DNA of 15,094 bases from an uncultured Mycoplasmatota bacterium (GTDB lineage: Bacteria > Bacillota_I > Bacilli_A > RF39 > UBA660): contig URLV01000029.1 in the NCBI GenBank assembly GCA_900548725.1, forward strand, positions 1 through 15,094, in the 5' to 3' direction. How positions within the stretch are numbered: the stretch's first letter is position 1; each line of letters begins with the position of its first letter. The notes beneath the pieces were generated by a model. That model was not told where the DNA came from, did not search any database, and saw nothing but the letters and a program-made list of their open reading frames with translations. This document shows, piece by piece, positions 1 to 6,536 of this stretch. The translations under genes were made by a program, and so were the position numbers.

Positions 1-17
1 GGGGGGTGGGGGGTGGG
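1..17. other. G-rich contig-end tract
   Basis: The window opens with runs of six, six and three G separated by single T. This is wholly unlike the AT-rich sequence that follows. On its face it could form a G-quadruplex, but its position at base 1 fits better with a sequencing or assembly artefact such as poly-G read ends. Confidence 0.5.
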
Positions 18-111
18 ATAAAATTTAACAATGTTATACAGGCTTTTTAATTTTGAAAAAATTATATTTTATGTGTGTTCCAAATAACATAAAAATATAT
101 TGTATTGTGTG

Positions 112-138
112 TTGACAGGAACTAACTATTTATAAAAT
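112..138 (+). promoter_or_regulatory. Candidate promoter at the left edge
   Basis: TTGACA (112-117), a 15-base spacer and TAAAAT (133-138). The -35 is perfect and the -10 matches five of six; the spacer is shorter than the usual 17. No open reading frame follows before the terminator at 207-257, so it may drive a short untranslated RNA. Confidence 0.4.
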
Positions 139-144
139 AAGAAA

Positions 145-255
145 AATAAATCTTAAAACTTATATAAAACAATAATAGATTTAGTACAACAAAAAATTAT
201 TTCAAACTAGATGATTAAGTAAAAGGATAAATTCAGAAAGTCATCTAGCTTTTTT
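145..255 (+). ncRNA. Candidate small RNA or leader between promoter 112-138 and terminator 207-257
   Basis: A promoter-like sequence at 112-138 is followed, without a ribosome-binding site or ORF, by a rho-independent terminator whose T-run ends at about 255. The predicted product is about 110 nt. It could equally be the 3' untranslated end of a gene left of the window, with the promoter match fortuitous. I recognise no RNA family. The next gene has its own promoter downstream, so this is probably not its attenuator. Confidence 0.25.
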
Positions 256-257
256 AT
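207..257 (+). terminator. Rho-independent terminator
   Basis: CTAGATGA (207-214) pairs perfectly with TCATCTAG (241-248), followed by C and a run of six T (250-255). The loop is long at 26 nt. It ends transcription from the left edge or from the promoter at 112-138. Confidence 0.6.
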
Positions 258-285
258 TGTTATAAATTACAAAATCATATATAAT
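257..285 (+). promoter_or_regulatory. Promoter for the 309-1406 gene
   Basis: TTGTTA (257-262), a 17-base spacer and a perfect TATAAT (280-285). Transcription should start near 292, leaving a leader of only about 17 nt that is mostly the Shine-Dalgarno sequence. Confidence 0.6.
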
Positions 286-308
286 TAATATAGGAAGAAG
301 GTCAAATA

Positions 309-1406
309 GTGAAAATAGATAAAAAGACAATTATAATAATTTCTGTAATATTATTAGCATTAGTAGCATTCTTAGGAATAAAAAACAATAAAAAAGAAGA
401 CGCAGGAAAAATAAATGTAAAAGGAAACAATGTTAAAATAGTTGCAAACGAAATAAGTAAAATTGAATTAGAAGAATATAAAAATGATGCTTTGACAATG
501 AAAAAGCCAAAAGATTGGAAAGTATCAAGTGCTGGTACAGGAATGTATTATGCAATAAGTGTACATGATGAAAAAAATCCTATAAATAAAATATTTTTAA
601 TGTTAAAAATTCAACCATTACTAAAAAGTGATGCAAGTAAAAAATATTGGCAAAATTATGCATCTCTAGCAAAATCAGATCAATACAAAATATTCTCAAC
701 AGCAGTAGTATTAAATAATCCAACAACAAAAGAATTTTATACAAAATTTAATGACATTACTTCATATTTAAATAATATAGATGCAACATATAACAATGTA
801 AATTTCCCACAACTAAATGAACTTAATGTTATAGAAGAAACAAATCTTAATAGCAATTTCAAATCAATTGCCTTAGACGATAAAATTTTAAGAGCAACAT
901 TTAAAGGTGAAAATAATTCAGATGGAGAAGGTATGTTTAGTGCAAGTGTCGTAAATTTTGGTGATAATTACATGAATGGTATAGATACAACATACTACAT
1001 GGTATATAACATTATGTCTATTACATCAGAAAAAGATAAATTTATAGATTACAAAGATTTATTATTAGAATCAATTAACTCAATAGAATTCACTGATACT
1101 TATGTAAAAAAGACAATCGATGATGGAAATGCACAAACAAAACAAGCTCTAGAATTAAATAGACAAATACAACAAGCATTTGATTCATATATGAGTGCTT
1201 GGGAAAATAGAAGTAAAACTTATGACATAATGAGTCAAAAACAAAGTGATGCAACTTTAGGATATGAAAGAGTATATGATACTGATACAGGAGAAATATA
1301 TAAAGCGTATAACGGATTCACAGACGATTATGATGGTCAAAAATATAAATCAATTTCTGAAGAAATGTATACAGAAAAAACAAGTGGATATATAGAAAAA
1401 GATTAA
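309..1406 (+). CDS. Membrane-anchored extracytoplasmic protein of unknown function
   Basis: 365 residues starting with GTG, placed 7 nt after AGGAAGAAGG, a clear ribosome-binding site. Residues 1-7 are charged (MKIDKKT) and residues 8-24 form one hydrophobic segment (IIIISVILLALVAFLGI). There is no lipobox cysteine, so it looks like an uncleaved N-terminal anchor with about 340 residues outside the membrane. The body is rich in Asn, Lys, Asp and Tyr and contains no cysteine. The C-terminal portion (from about 275) begins with a Gln-rich helical stretch and continues into ERVYDTDTGEIYKAYNGFTD (about 319-338), a motif I associate with secreted Bacillota proteins of undefined role. I see no enzymatic motif. 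It has its own promoter and terminator, so it is monocistronic. Gene call secure, function unknown. Confidence 0.85.
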   Translation: MKIDKKTIIIISVILLALVAFLGIKNNKKEDAGKINVKGNNVKIVANEISKIELEEYKNDALTMKKPKDWKVSSAGTGMYYAISVHDEKNPINKIFLMLKIQPLLKSDASKKYWQNYASLAKSDQYKIFSTAVVLNNPTTKEFYTKFNDITSYLNNIDATYNNVNFPQLNELNVIEETNLNSNFKSIALDDKILRATFKGENNSDGEGMFSASVVNFGDNYMNGIDTTYYMVYNIMSITSEKDKFIDYKDLLLESINSIEFTDTYVKKTIDDGNAQTKQALELNRQIQQAFDSYMSAWENRSKTYDIMSQKQSDATLGYERVYDTDTGEIYKAYNGFTDDYDGQKYKSISEEMYTEKTSGYIEKD

Positions 1407-1427
1407 AAATAAATTAACTCTAAACGC

Positions 1428-1455
1428 AAAGAATATTCAAGCAATATTCTTTTTA
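1428..1455 (+). terminator. Terminator after the 309-1406 gene
   Basis: AGAATATT (1430-1437) and AATATTCT (1443-1450) form a perfect 8-bp stem, extendable to 10 with flanking A/T pairs, around a 5-nt loop (CAAGC), followed by TTTTA. Confidence 0.8.
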
Positions 1456-1464
1456 TGTTATAAT
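1456..1464 (+). promoter_or_regulatory. Extended -10 promoter of the proX-ldcA run
   Basis: TGTTATAAT is a perfect TGnTATAAT extended -10 directly after the terminator T-run. The -35 position (1436-1441) falls inside the terminator stem and is a poor match, so the extended -10 probably carries recognition. Confidence 0.6.
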
Positions 1465-1490
1465 AAAATTAACAAGAAAGTGAGTACAAA

Positions 1491-1979
1491 ATGAATAAAG
1501 AAGAAGTATATAATTTTATAAAAAATAAAAATATTTGGTACGAAATAACAGAACATCAAGCTGTATATAATATGGAAGAACTATCAAATATAGATTTACC
1601 ATATAAAGATAGAGATGCAAAAAATATATTTGTTAGAGATGACAAAAAGAAAAATTATTACTTGATCACAATAAAAGGAAACAAAAGAATAAATTTAAAA
1701 GAATTTAAAAAGAAATATAATACAAGAAATTTAACTTTTGCATCACCAGAAGATTTAAAAAATATATTAAATCTAACTCCAGGTTCAGTATCTCCACTAG
1801 GTTTACTAAATGATAAAGAACACAAAGTAATATTTTACATAGATAAAGAATTATTAAATGATAATAGCATCATAGGAGTACATCCAAATGATAATACAGC
1901 AACTATATGGTTAAAAACAAATGACTTAATAGACATAATTAAAGAACATAAAAATTTAGTAAACATAGTAAAATTATAA
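1491..1979 (+). CDS. Prolyl-tRNA deacylase (ProX/PrdX, YbaK-like editing domain)
   Basis: 162 residues, the size of a stand-alone YbaK/ProX editing protein. The family acts in trans in the cytosol, hydrolysing alanine mis-attached to tRNA(Pro), a common error of prolyl-tRNA synthetase. Support comes from the ordered motifs: the N-terminal EHQAVYNMEEL, GNKRINLKEF at about 63-72, LTFASPEDLKNILNLTPGSV at about 80-99 and SPLGLLNDKEHKVIFYID. The TPGSVSPLGLLND block is very characteristic of the PrdX branch. The ATG follows AAGAAAGTGAG, a modest ribosome-binding site. It is first in a run that continues 10 nt later with a DUF3781 gene. The exact tRNA specificity is inferred from family resemblance. 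Confidence 0.85.
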   Translation: MNKEEVYNFIKNKNIWYEITEHQAVYNMEELSNIDLPYKDRDAKNIFVRDDKKKNYYLITIKGNKRINLKEFKKKYNTRNLTFASPEDLKNILNLTPGSVSPLGLLNDKEHKVIFYIDKELLNDNSIIGVHPNDNTATIWLKTNDLIDIIKEHKNLVNIVKL

Positions 1980-1989
1980 AGGTACAGTT

Positions 1990-2256
1990 ATGAATGAAAA
2001 AGAAATCTTAATAAATAACATAAATAAAATTCATACAACTAATATGGGCTTAGATAGAATAAAAAAGAATTTAAAATTAGATAATTATGATATTATAGAA
2101 TATATAAAAAATATTATAAAAAACAAATACACAATAACATATAAAAAAGGTAAAAATTATTATTGTGAAACAGATAATACAATAATAACAATAAATTCAT
2201 ATAGTTATACAATCATAACTGCTCACACAAAAAAAGAAAAGAGGATAAATAAATGA
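1990..2256 (+). CDS. DUF3781 family small protein
   Basis: 88 residues. The pattern of an N-terminal INNINKIHTTNMGLDRIKKN, then YDIIEYIKNII, KGKNYYCETDNTIITINSYS and YTIITAHTK matches what I know as DUF3781, small cytosolic Bacillota proteins without assigned function. The first half is predicted helical and the second a beta-rich YTITYKKGKNYY...TINSYSYTIITA stretch. It begins 10 nt after the proX-like gene, and its TGA stop overlaps the next start by 4 nt (ATGA, 2253-2256), which indicates translational coupling to the PAP2 gene. That overlap also shows TGA used as a stop. Family recognition is from memory of the motif; the function is unknown. Confidence 0.75.
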   Translation: MNEKEILINNINKIHTTNMGLDRIKKNLKLDNYDIIEYIKNIIKNKYTITYKKGKNYYCETDNTIITINSYSYTIITAHTKKEKRINK

Positions 2257-2903
2257 TAAAAACAATAAAAAATTTCATAAAAAATAATTATATTTGGATT
2301 ATATTTTTTATATGCGTTTTACTATTTCTAGCACTTGCAGAAGATGTATTCACACATGAAATAATGAAGGGTGACATAATAGGATACAATTTAGTCAGCA
2401 AATACTTAATCAAAACAAACATTACTCCAATAGTAAAATACATAACGTGGTTTGGTAGTGCAACCTGTCTAATATTAATAAGTTTACTTTCATTTGTAAT
2501 AAAAAATAAAAAAATAAGTATATGTATTCTATCCAATCTAGTAATAATAACTATATTAAATCAATTATTTAAATTCATATTTGAAAGACCTAGACCAACA
2601 GAATATAGAATAATAACTGAAACTGGTTATAGTTTTCCATCAGGACATTCTATGGTAAGTATGGCATTTTATGGTTTTATAATTTATTTAATATATAAGA
2701 ATGTAAACAACAAATATATAAAATGGCTAGTTATATCAATATTATCACTATTAATAATAAGTATTGGTATTAGTAGAATTTATTTAGGAGTACATTATAC
2801 AAGTGATGTTTTAGCAGGTTTCTTAATCTCAATATCATATTTAATAATATATATAAAATATACAAAAAAAATTATAGATAAGGATAGTAATTATGAAAAA
2901 TAA
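2253..2903 (+). CDS. PAP2-family membrane phosphatase (undecaprenyl-diphosphate phosphatase candidate)
   Basis: 216 residues with about six membrane segments. All three catalytic PAP2 signatures are intact: K107 to R114-P115 (KFIFERPRP), the PSGH block with H132, and SRIYLGVHYTSD (S174-D185) supplying R175, the nucleophile H181 and D185. The family removes a phosphate from lipid phosphates at the outer face of the membrane. BcrC-type members turn undecaprenyl diphosphate into the carrier undecaprenyl phosphate; PgpB types act on phosphatidylglycerophosphate. The gene overlaps the preceding stop by 4 nt and the following dgkA-like gene by 11 nt. Coupling to an undecaprenol kinase favours a role in lipid-carrier recycling, but the substrate is inferred. 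Confidence 0.9.
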   Translation: MIKTIKNFIKNNYIWIIFFICVLLFLALAEDVFTHEIMKGDIIGYNLVSKYLIKTNITPIVKYITWFGSATCLILISLLSFVIKNKKISICILSNLVIITILNQLFKFIFERPRPTEYRIITETGYSFPSGHSMVSMAFYGFIIYLIYKNVNNKYIKWLVISILSLLIISIGISRIYLGVHYTSDVLAGFLISISYLIIYIKYTKKIIDKDSNYEK

Positions 2904-3258
2904 AAGATTAATTAATAGTTTTAAATATGCATTTACTGGAATATTTAGTGCATTAAAAACAGAAAGAAATTTAAAAATACATATATCGATTGCAACACTA
3001 GTAATTATATTTGGAATAATATTTAAAATAAGTAAACTAGAATGGTTAATATGTTTAATATGCATAATGACAGTTATCTCATCAGAATTAATAAATACTG
3101 CAATAGAAACAACGATAGATATTGCAATGCCAAATAAAAATGAACTAGCTAAAAGAGCAAAAGATATAGCTGCATCTAGTGTACTAGTACTAGCAATTAT
3201 ATCAGCAATAATAGGTTTAATAATTTTCATTCCCAAAATAATAATGCTATTTAAGTAG
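2893..3258 (+). CDS. dgkA: Undecaprenol / diacylglycerol kinase (DgkA family)
   Basis: 121 residues, the normal length for this small trimeric membrane kinase. It has an N-terminal amphipathic part (RLINSFKYAFTGIFSALKTE), three membrane segments (about 31-47, 50-68 and 95-117) and the signatures SELINTAIETTID (E65, N68, E72, metal and active site) and KRAKDIAASSVLVLA (K88-A102). Gram-positive members phosphorylate undecaprenol with ATP to make undecaprenyl phosphate; proteobacterial ones use diacylglycerol. The start overlaps the end of the PAP2 gene by 11 nt, so the two are probably coupled. Together they provide two routes to the same carrier, dephosphorylation of the diphosphate and phosphorylation of the free alcohol. 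Confidence 0.9.
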   Translation: MKNKRLINSFKYAFTGIFSALKTERNLKIHISIATLVIIFGIIFKISKLEWLICLICIMTVISSELINTAIETTIDIAMPNKNELAKRAKDIAASSVLVLAIISAIIGLIIFIPKIIMLFK

Positions 3259-3280
3259 TATCTAAAAGAGGAAATAGTAT

Positions 3281-3826
3281 ATGAAAAGATGTAAATGGTG
3301 CAATTTAAATAATAAAAAATATATAGAATATCATGATAATGAATGGTGTAAATTAAATACTAACGAAAAATATTTATTCGAAATGTTAATTTTAGAATCT
3401 TTTCAAGCAGGATTATCATGGGAATGTGTATTAAATAAAAGAGATTATTTTAAGGAAGCATATGATAACTTCGACATAGATAAAATAATAAATTATGACA
3501 ACAAAAAAATAAACGAACTTATTAATAATCAAAATATTATAAGAAATAAATTAAAAATAGAAGCTAGTATTAACAATGCAAGAATATTTAAAAATATAGA
3601 AAAAGAATATAAAACATTCTATAATTATCTAACAACATTTACTAATAATAAAATATATTATGAAACAAATAAAACAAGTTCGGAATTGTCAGATAATATA
3701 TCAAAGGATTTAACAAAAAGAGGAATGAAATTTGTTGGTACAAAAATAATATATTCATACTTACAAGCAATAGGTATAATATATTCACATGATAAAGAGT
3801 GTTTTATGTATAAAATAGAAATGTAG
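3281..3826 (+). CDS. tag: DNA-3-methyladenine glycosylase I
   Basis: 181 residues, the usual Tag length. This cytosolic base-excision repair enzyme removes 3-methyladenine from alkylated DNA. The N-terminus (MKRCKWC...YHDNEWC) matches Tag closely. The four zinc ligands are visible as C4, H18, H170 and C174 (HDKEC), and the catalytic glutamate is E39 in LESFQAGLSWECVL. TKRGMKFVGTKIIYSYLQAIG fits the helix-hairpin-helix DNA-binding region, and MKFVGTKIIYSYLQAIGII is typical of the C-terminal half. It starts after GAGG, 22 nt downstream of dgkA, within the same run. No part is missing. Confidence 0.93.
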   Translation: MKRCKWCNLNNKKYIEYHDNEWCKLNTNEKYLFEMLILESFQAGLSWECVLNKRDYFKEAYDNFDIDKIINYDNKKINELINNQNIIRNKLKIEASINNARIFKNIEKEYKTFYNYLTTFTNNKIYYETNKTSSELSDNISKDLTKRGMKFVGTKIIYSYLQAIGIIYSHDKECFMYKIEM

Positions 3827-3834
3827 GTGTAAAA

Positions 3835-4848
3835 ATGATTTATCCAAAATTTATAAAAGAAAATAGCGTTGTAGGTGTACCAGCACCATCAAACGGAGCA
3901 GGTTCAATAGATAAACAAAATAGAATATTAAATGCAAAAAAAAGATTAGAAAATTTAAATTATGAAGTTATACTTTCAAAAAATGTTATGAAATCAGATA
4001 AAAAAAGAAGTGCAAACTATAAAGTAAGAGCAATAGAAATAAATGATATGTTTAAAAATAATAATATAGACTTATTAATGTGTGCTTCAGGTGGAGAATT
4101 CTTAGTAGAAATATTACCATATATAGATTTTGATATAATAAAAAATAATCCAAAATTTATTACAGGATTTTCTGACCCAACAGGACTACTTTACCCAATA
4201 ACAACTAAATTAGATATAGCAACTATATATGGAACTAACTTTTCATCATTAGGAAGTGAACATCTTCATAGAAGTGAAGAAGATTTTCTAAAATTAATAA
4301 CTGGAAACCTAGTAGAACAAACTAACTATGATATGTATGAAAATGAATATCAAGAAAGAATAACTGGATTAGAAGACTATAACTTAACAGACAAAGTATA
4401 TTGGAGAACATTAGATAATAAAAGTGTAAATATAAAAGGAAGAATTATAGGTGGATGTTTTGATTTAATAAGTGAACTTGCAGGAACAAAATACGATGGA
4501 ATAAAGGAATTTAATGAAAGATACAAAGATGATGGAATAATATGGTATTTTGATAACTGCGAAATATCTATGGAAGAAACAATACGTACCTTATGGAAAA
4601 TGAATGAACTAGATTATTTTAAATATACAAAATGTATAATATTCAGAAGATTTGGAACAGACCAAACATGTTGTGATTATGATATAAAATCTTGCCTAAA
4701 AGATAGTGTAATCTCAAAACTAAACATTCCTATAGTGTATGATGCAGACATATCACATAAAGGATCTTGTCTAAATATAATAAACGGAAGTATTGCTAAT
4801 ATAAAAGTTAAAAATGGAAAATCTAGTATTTCATTTGAATTAAAATAA
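3835..4848 (+). CDS. Peptidase S66 family protein (LD-carboxypeptidase / MccF-like)
   Basis: 337 residues, typical of S66. The family is a Ser-Glu-His peptidase; LdcA members trim the terminal D-alanine from cytosolic muropeptides, and MccF members cleave microcin C-like compounds. Visible landmarks are VVGVPAPSNGAG near the N-terminus, CASGGEFLVEILPYIDFD, the nucleophile block GFSDPTGLL (S113), the segment IIWYFDNCEISMEETIRTLW (236-254) and DADISHKG with H308. At the position where many relatives read LE, this protein reads FD (D240), with E243 three residues on, so the identity of the acidic member of the triad is uncertain. It starts 8 nt after tag and ends the 1491-4848 run. It could serve muropeptide recycling or resistance to a peptide-nucleotide antibiotic; sequence alone does not decide. 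Confidence 0.85.
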   Translation: MIYPKFIKENSVVGVPAPSNGAGSIDKQNRILNAKKRLENLNYEVILSKNVMKSDKKRSANYKVRAIEINDMFKNNNIDLLMCASGGEFLVEILPYIDFDIIKNNPKFITGFSDPTGLLYPITTKLDIATIYGTNFSSLGSEHLHRSEEDFLKLITGNLVEQTNYDMYENEYQERITGLEDYNLTDKVYWRTLDNKSVNIKGRIIGGCFDLISELAGTKYDGIKEFNERYKDDGIIWYFDNCEISMEETIRTLWKMNELDYFKYTKCIIFRRFGTDQTCCDYDIKSCLKDSVISKLNIPIVYDADISHKGSCLNIINGSIANIKVKNGKSSISFELK

Positions 4849-4857
4849 CAAAATTTA

Positions 4858-4886
4858 TTGACTTAGAATAATCTTATATCTATAAT
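4858..4886 (+). promoter_or_regulatory. Strong sigma-A-type promoter of the ttcA-like gene
   Basis: TTGACT (4858-4863), exactly 17 bases, then a perfect TATAAT (4881-4886). Predicted start near 4893, giving a leader of about 22 nt. It separates the ttcA-like gene from the upstream run. Confidence 0.8.
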
Positions 4887-4914
4887 ATAAAAAATTAAAC
4901 AAAGAGAAAGAAGT

Positions 4915-5751
4915 TTGAGATTAGTGGAAGAACATAAAATTATAGAAAAAAGTATAATAAAAAAATATAGAAAAGAAATATGGAGCAAATTTATACGTGC
5001 TGTAAATGATTACGAATTAATAAAAGAAAATGATAATATTATGGTTTGTATATCAGGTGGAAAAGATTCATTTTTATTAGCAAAATGTATTCAAGAATTA
5101 AAAAGACATGGAAAAATAAATTTTAATGTTAACTATATAGTAATGGATCCTGGATATAAAGAAGAAACAAAAAATAAAATAATAGAAAATGCAAAAAAAT
5201 TAAATATAGATATAAATATATTTGAAACAGACATTTTTGAAGTAGCAAATAAATTAAATAAAGAACATCCATGTTATATGTGTGCAAGAATGAGAAGAGG
5301 ATACTTATATAACAAAGCAAAAGAATTAGGTTGCAATAAAATAGCATTAGGACATCACTTTGATGATGTAATAGAAACAACTTTACTTTCAATGTTTTAT
5401 GGTTCAGAAATAAAAACTATGATGCCAAAATTACATTCAGATAACTTCCCTGGTTTAGAATTAATTAGGCCACTTTATCTAGTAAAAGAACAATCAATAA
5501 TATCTTGGAAAAACTCAAATAACTTAGCTTTTATAAATTGTGCTTGTAAATTCACAGAAAGAACTGCAAATAGTACAGAAAATATTAGCAAAAGAAAAGA
5601 AATGAAAGAACTAATACAAAGTTTAAGAAAAGTAAATAAAGATATAGACTATAACATATTTAAAGCTTTAGATAATATAAATCTAAACTGTGTACTAGGT
5701 ACAAAAAAAGACGGAAAATATAAATCATTTTTAGAAGATTATGATAAATAA
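4915..5751 (+). CDS. TtcA-family tRNA 2-thiocytidine synthetase-like ATPase
   Basis: 278 residues of a PP-loop (adenylating) tRNA-modifying enzyme. The PP-loop SGGKDS lies at 47-52. C120 and C123 (PCYMC) form a CxxC pair, and a later cysteine in NCACKF (C209 or C211) could complete the three-cysteine iron-sulfur site known in TtcA. LGHHFDDVIETTLLSMFYG (145-163) and IRPLYLVKE are typical of the TtcA/TilS group. The enzyme activates a tRNA base with ATP and transfers sulfur, in TtcA to C32 of certain tRNAs. The start is TTG right after AAAGAGAAAGAAG; a GTG nine bases downstream is an alternative. It has its own promoter and terminator. Substrate base is inferred from family; related sulfur-transfer roles are possible. 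Confidence 0.85.
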   Translation: MRLVEEHKIIEKSIIKKYRKEIWSKFIRAVNDYELIKENDNIMVCISGGKDSFLLAKCIQELKRHGKINFNVNYIVMDPGYKEETKNKIIENAKKLNIDINIFETDIFEVANKLNKEHPCYMCARMRRGYLYNKAKELGCNKIALGHHFDDVIETTLLSMFYGSEIKTMMPKLHSDNFPGLELIRPLYLVKEQSIISWKNSNNLAFINCACKFTERTANSTENISKRKEMKELIQSLRKVNKDIDYNIFKALDNINLNCVLGTKKDGKYKSFLEDYDK

Positions 5752-5763
5752 TTTTCTTTTTTT
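5734..5763 (+). terminator. Terminator overlapping the end of the ttcA-like gene
   Basis: GAAGATTAT (5734-5742) pairs with ATAATTTTC (5748-5756) over 9 bp with one G-U pair, loop GATAA, followed by seven T. The 5' arm is the last codons of the gene and the stop codon lies in the hairpin. Confidence 0.8.
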
Positions 5764-5914
5764 AATTATAGAAAGACGTGGAATAAATGAATAATGTCAC
5801 ATTAAAAGAATTTATAAATTAAAAAAATTAAGTATCAACTTTTTTTCTTAAAAACTGAATATTTATAGTAACAGCAGAATAAAAATCTACTGTTTTTACA
5901 CAATAAAAAAACTT

Positions 5915-5944
5915 TTGACAAGTTTTGTCGAAATGCTTTATTTA
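5915..5944 (+). promoter_or_regulatory. Candidate sense promoter, repeat copy 1
   Basis: TTGACA (5915-5920) with TATTTA 18 bases downstream (5939-5944). A second -10-like hexamer, TATATC (5963-5968), lies nearer the hairpin and corresponds to TATAAC in copy 2. GACAA and TTGTC (5917-5929) form a short palindrome over the -35 that could be an operator. Which -10 is used cannot be told from sequence. Confidence 0.4.
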
Positions 5945-6028
5945 TATTTAAAACTATTGTAGTATATCTAATCGAACATTCATTTCTTAGTGTCTACCTA
6001 CAACTTTTTAAGGAGGTAGGTTGATTAT

Positions 6029-6064
6029 ATGAGTAATAAATCATTTATTTTAAAAATATTTTGA
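6029..6064 (+). pseudogene. Frameshifted small hydrophobic peptide gene (copy 1)
   Basis: The reading frame is MSNKSFILKIF followed by TGA. Copy 2 has TTT GAT where this copy has TTTT GAT, so one extra T after codon 10 truncates the 30-residue product to 11. Beyond the insertion the shifted frame still encodes the same residues as copy 2 (DKFIIIIKLIILSKILFR), with one silent change (TTC for TTT) before the two copies diverge at the last codon. The break is therefore recent or reversible. The strong AAGGAGG and the ACCTAC/GTAGGT stem around it are intact. Transcriptional slippage on the T-run, or a sequencing error, could restore the full peptide. Confidence 0.5.
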
Positions 6065-6163
6065 TAAATTCATAATAATAATCAAATTGATTATTTTATC
6101 TAAAATACTCTTCAGGGGGTAATTGGTTGAATATTAATTAGACACTAGTATTTTTTATAGTCC

Positions 6164-6234
6164 AAAAAAAAGGTCACGTAATAAATACGTGTGTCTATCA
6201 ACTCAGGTAGACATTCTGTAAATGAATGTTCCCA
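6164..6234 (-). ncRNA. Candidate antisense RNA, repeat copy 1
   Basis: On the minus strand, TTGACA (top-strand 6263-6268), 16 bases, then TGATAAAAT, an extended -10 (TAAAAT at 6241-6246), predict a start near 6234. The RNA would end at a hairpin with CACGTA/TACGTG arms (6174-6191) and eight U (6164-6171), about 70 nt. It runs against the 3' part of the small-peptide transcript. By analogy with type I toxin-antitoxin loci it is a candidate antitoxin RNA. Confidence 0.45.
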
Positions 6235-6343
6235 AATTAAATTTTATCACAATAATAATTTGTGTCAATATATATATTACATTCATCTTAAAAAAATTAC
6301 CACATAGACAAAAACAAAAAAATACTATATACTAAATATTAGT

Positions 6344-6349
6344 TATAAT
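6344..6349 (+). promoter_or_regulatory. glmS promoter -10
   Basis: A perfect TATAAT lies 35 bases before the ribozyme cleavage site. No convincing -35 lies 16-18 bases upstream. Transcription would start near 6356, just ahead of the ribozyme. Confidence 0.5.
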
Positions 6350-6375
6350 CTAATAGGGAGGATAGGTTTTTAGTT

Positions 6376-6509
6376 TATAATGAGCGCCAGAACTAACAAT
6401 AGTTGACGAGGTTAGTAGTTATCGAAAATTCGGCGGATGCTACTACGGGTTAAGTACTCGATAGATATATAACAAAAAATAAAATCAATATTATAACAAA
6501 ATATATATC
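6376..6509 (+). ncRNA. glmS ribozyme (glucosamine-6-phosphate-activated self-cleaving RNA)
   Basis: The conserved core is unmistakable: AGCGCCAGAACT, AGTTGACGAGG, TTATCGAAAATTCGGCGGAT. The predicted cut is between A6383 and G6384. P1 is AACTA/TAGTT (6391-6395, 6400-6404) with a 4-nt loop. TAGTAG/CTACTA (6413-6418, 6440-6445) form the P2.1-region stem, and CGGGT/ACTCG (6446-6450, 6456-6460) make a short P3-like hairpin. GATATATA/TATATATC (6464-6471, 6502-6509) could form a P4-like stem. Known mechanism: GlcN6P acts as cofactor for cleavage, which destabilises glmS mRNA, giving feedback control. The 3' domain looks shorter than the Bacillus version; assignment of outer stems is my inference. 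Confidence 0.93.
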
Positions 6510-6536
6510 ATCTTTACTTATATAGAAGGAGTTATT

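Larger units (their letters stand above)
5867..6277 (+). repeat. Direct repeat copy 1 (peptide/antisense-RNA element upstream of glmS)
   Basis: Aligned by eye with 8342-8754, this stretch is over 90 % identical, with sharp boundaries on both sides. It begins with AGTAACAGCAGAATAA, matching the last codons and stop of glmS, and the glmS terminator hairpin, now weakened by a C opposite A. It continues through a sense promoter, the small-peptide gene (frameshifted here), an antisense terminator and an antisense promoter, ending at the -35 of the latter. Differences between the copies fall mostly in loops and spacers, while promoters and stems are kept. No target-site duplication or transposase is seen, so segmental duplication is more likely than transposition. 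Confidence 0.85.
5764..6536. other. Intergenic region ttcA-like to glmS
   Basis: About 770 bases without an ordinary gene. 5764-5866 is featureless AT-rich sequence. 5867-6277 is repeat copy 1 with a broken small-peptide gene and its antisense RNA. 6278-6343 shows nothing clear apart from AT-rich sequence. 6344-6536 is the glmS promoter, ribozyme and ribosome-binding site. Confidence 0.8.

Noticed and set aside
2841..3236. 131-codon minus-strand reading frame opposite dgkA, and other long minus-strand frames
   Set aside because: These are antisense shadows of clearly conserved genes in AT-rich DNA, with no ribosome-binding sites or recognisable domains.
5788..5823. 11-codon ORF (MNNVTLKEFIN) after the ttcA-like gene
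   Set aside because: No convincing ribosome-binding site, no relation to the duplicated element, and too short to support.
5867..6277. The repeated element as a MITE or insertion sequence
   Set aside because: The inverted arms are internal, not terminal, no target-site duplication is seen, and copy 1 includes the glmS tail, which fits segmental duplication better.
6380..6406. ATG reading frame at the ribozyme cleavage site, preceded by GGGAGG
   Set aside because: Only eight codons, and the conserved bases are explained by the ribozyme core; the GGGAGG is over 20 nt upstream.
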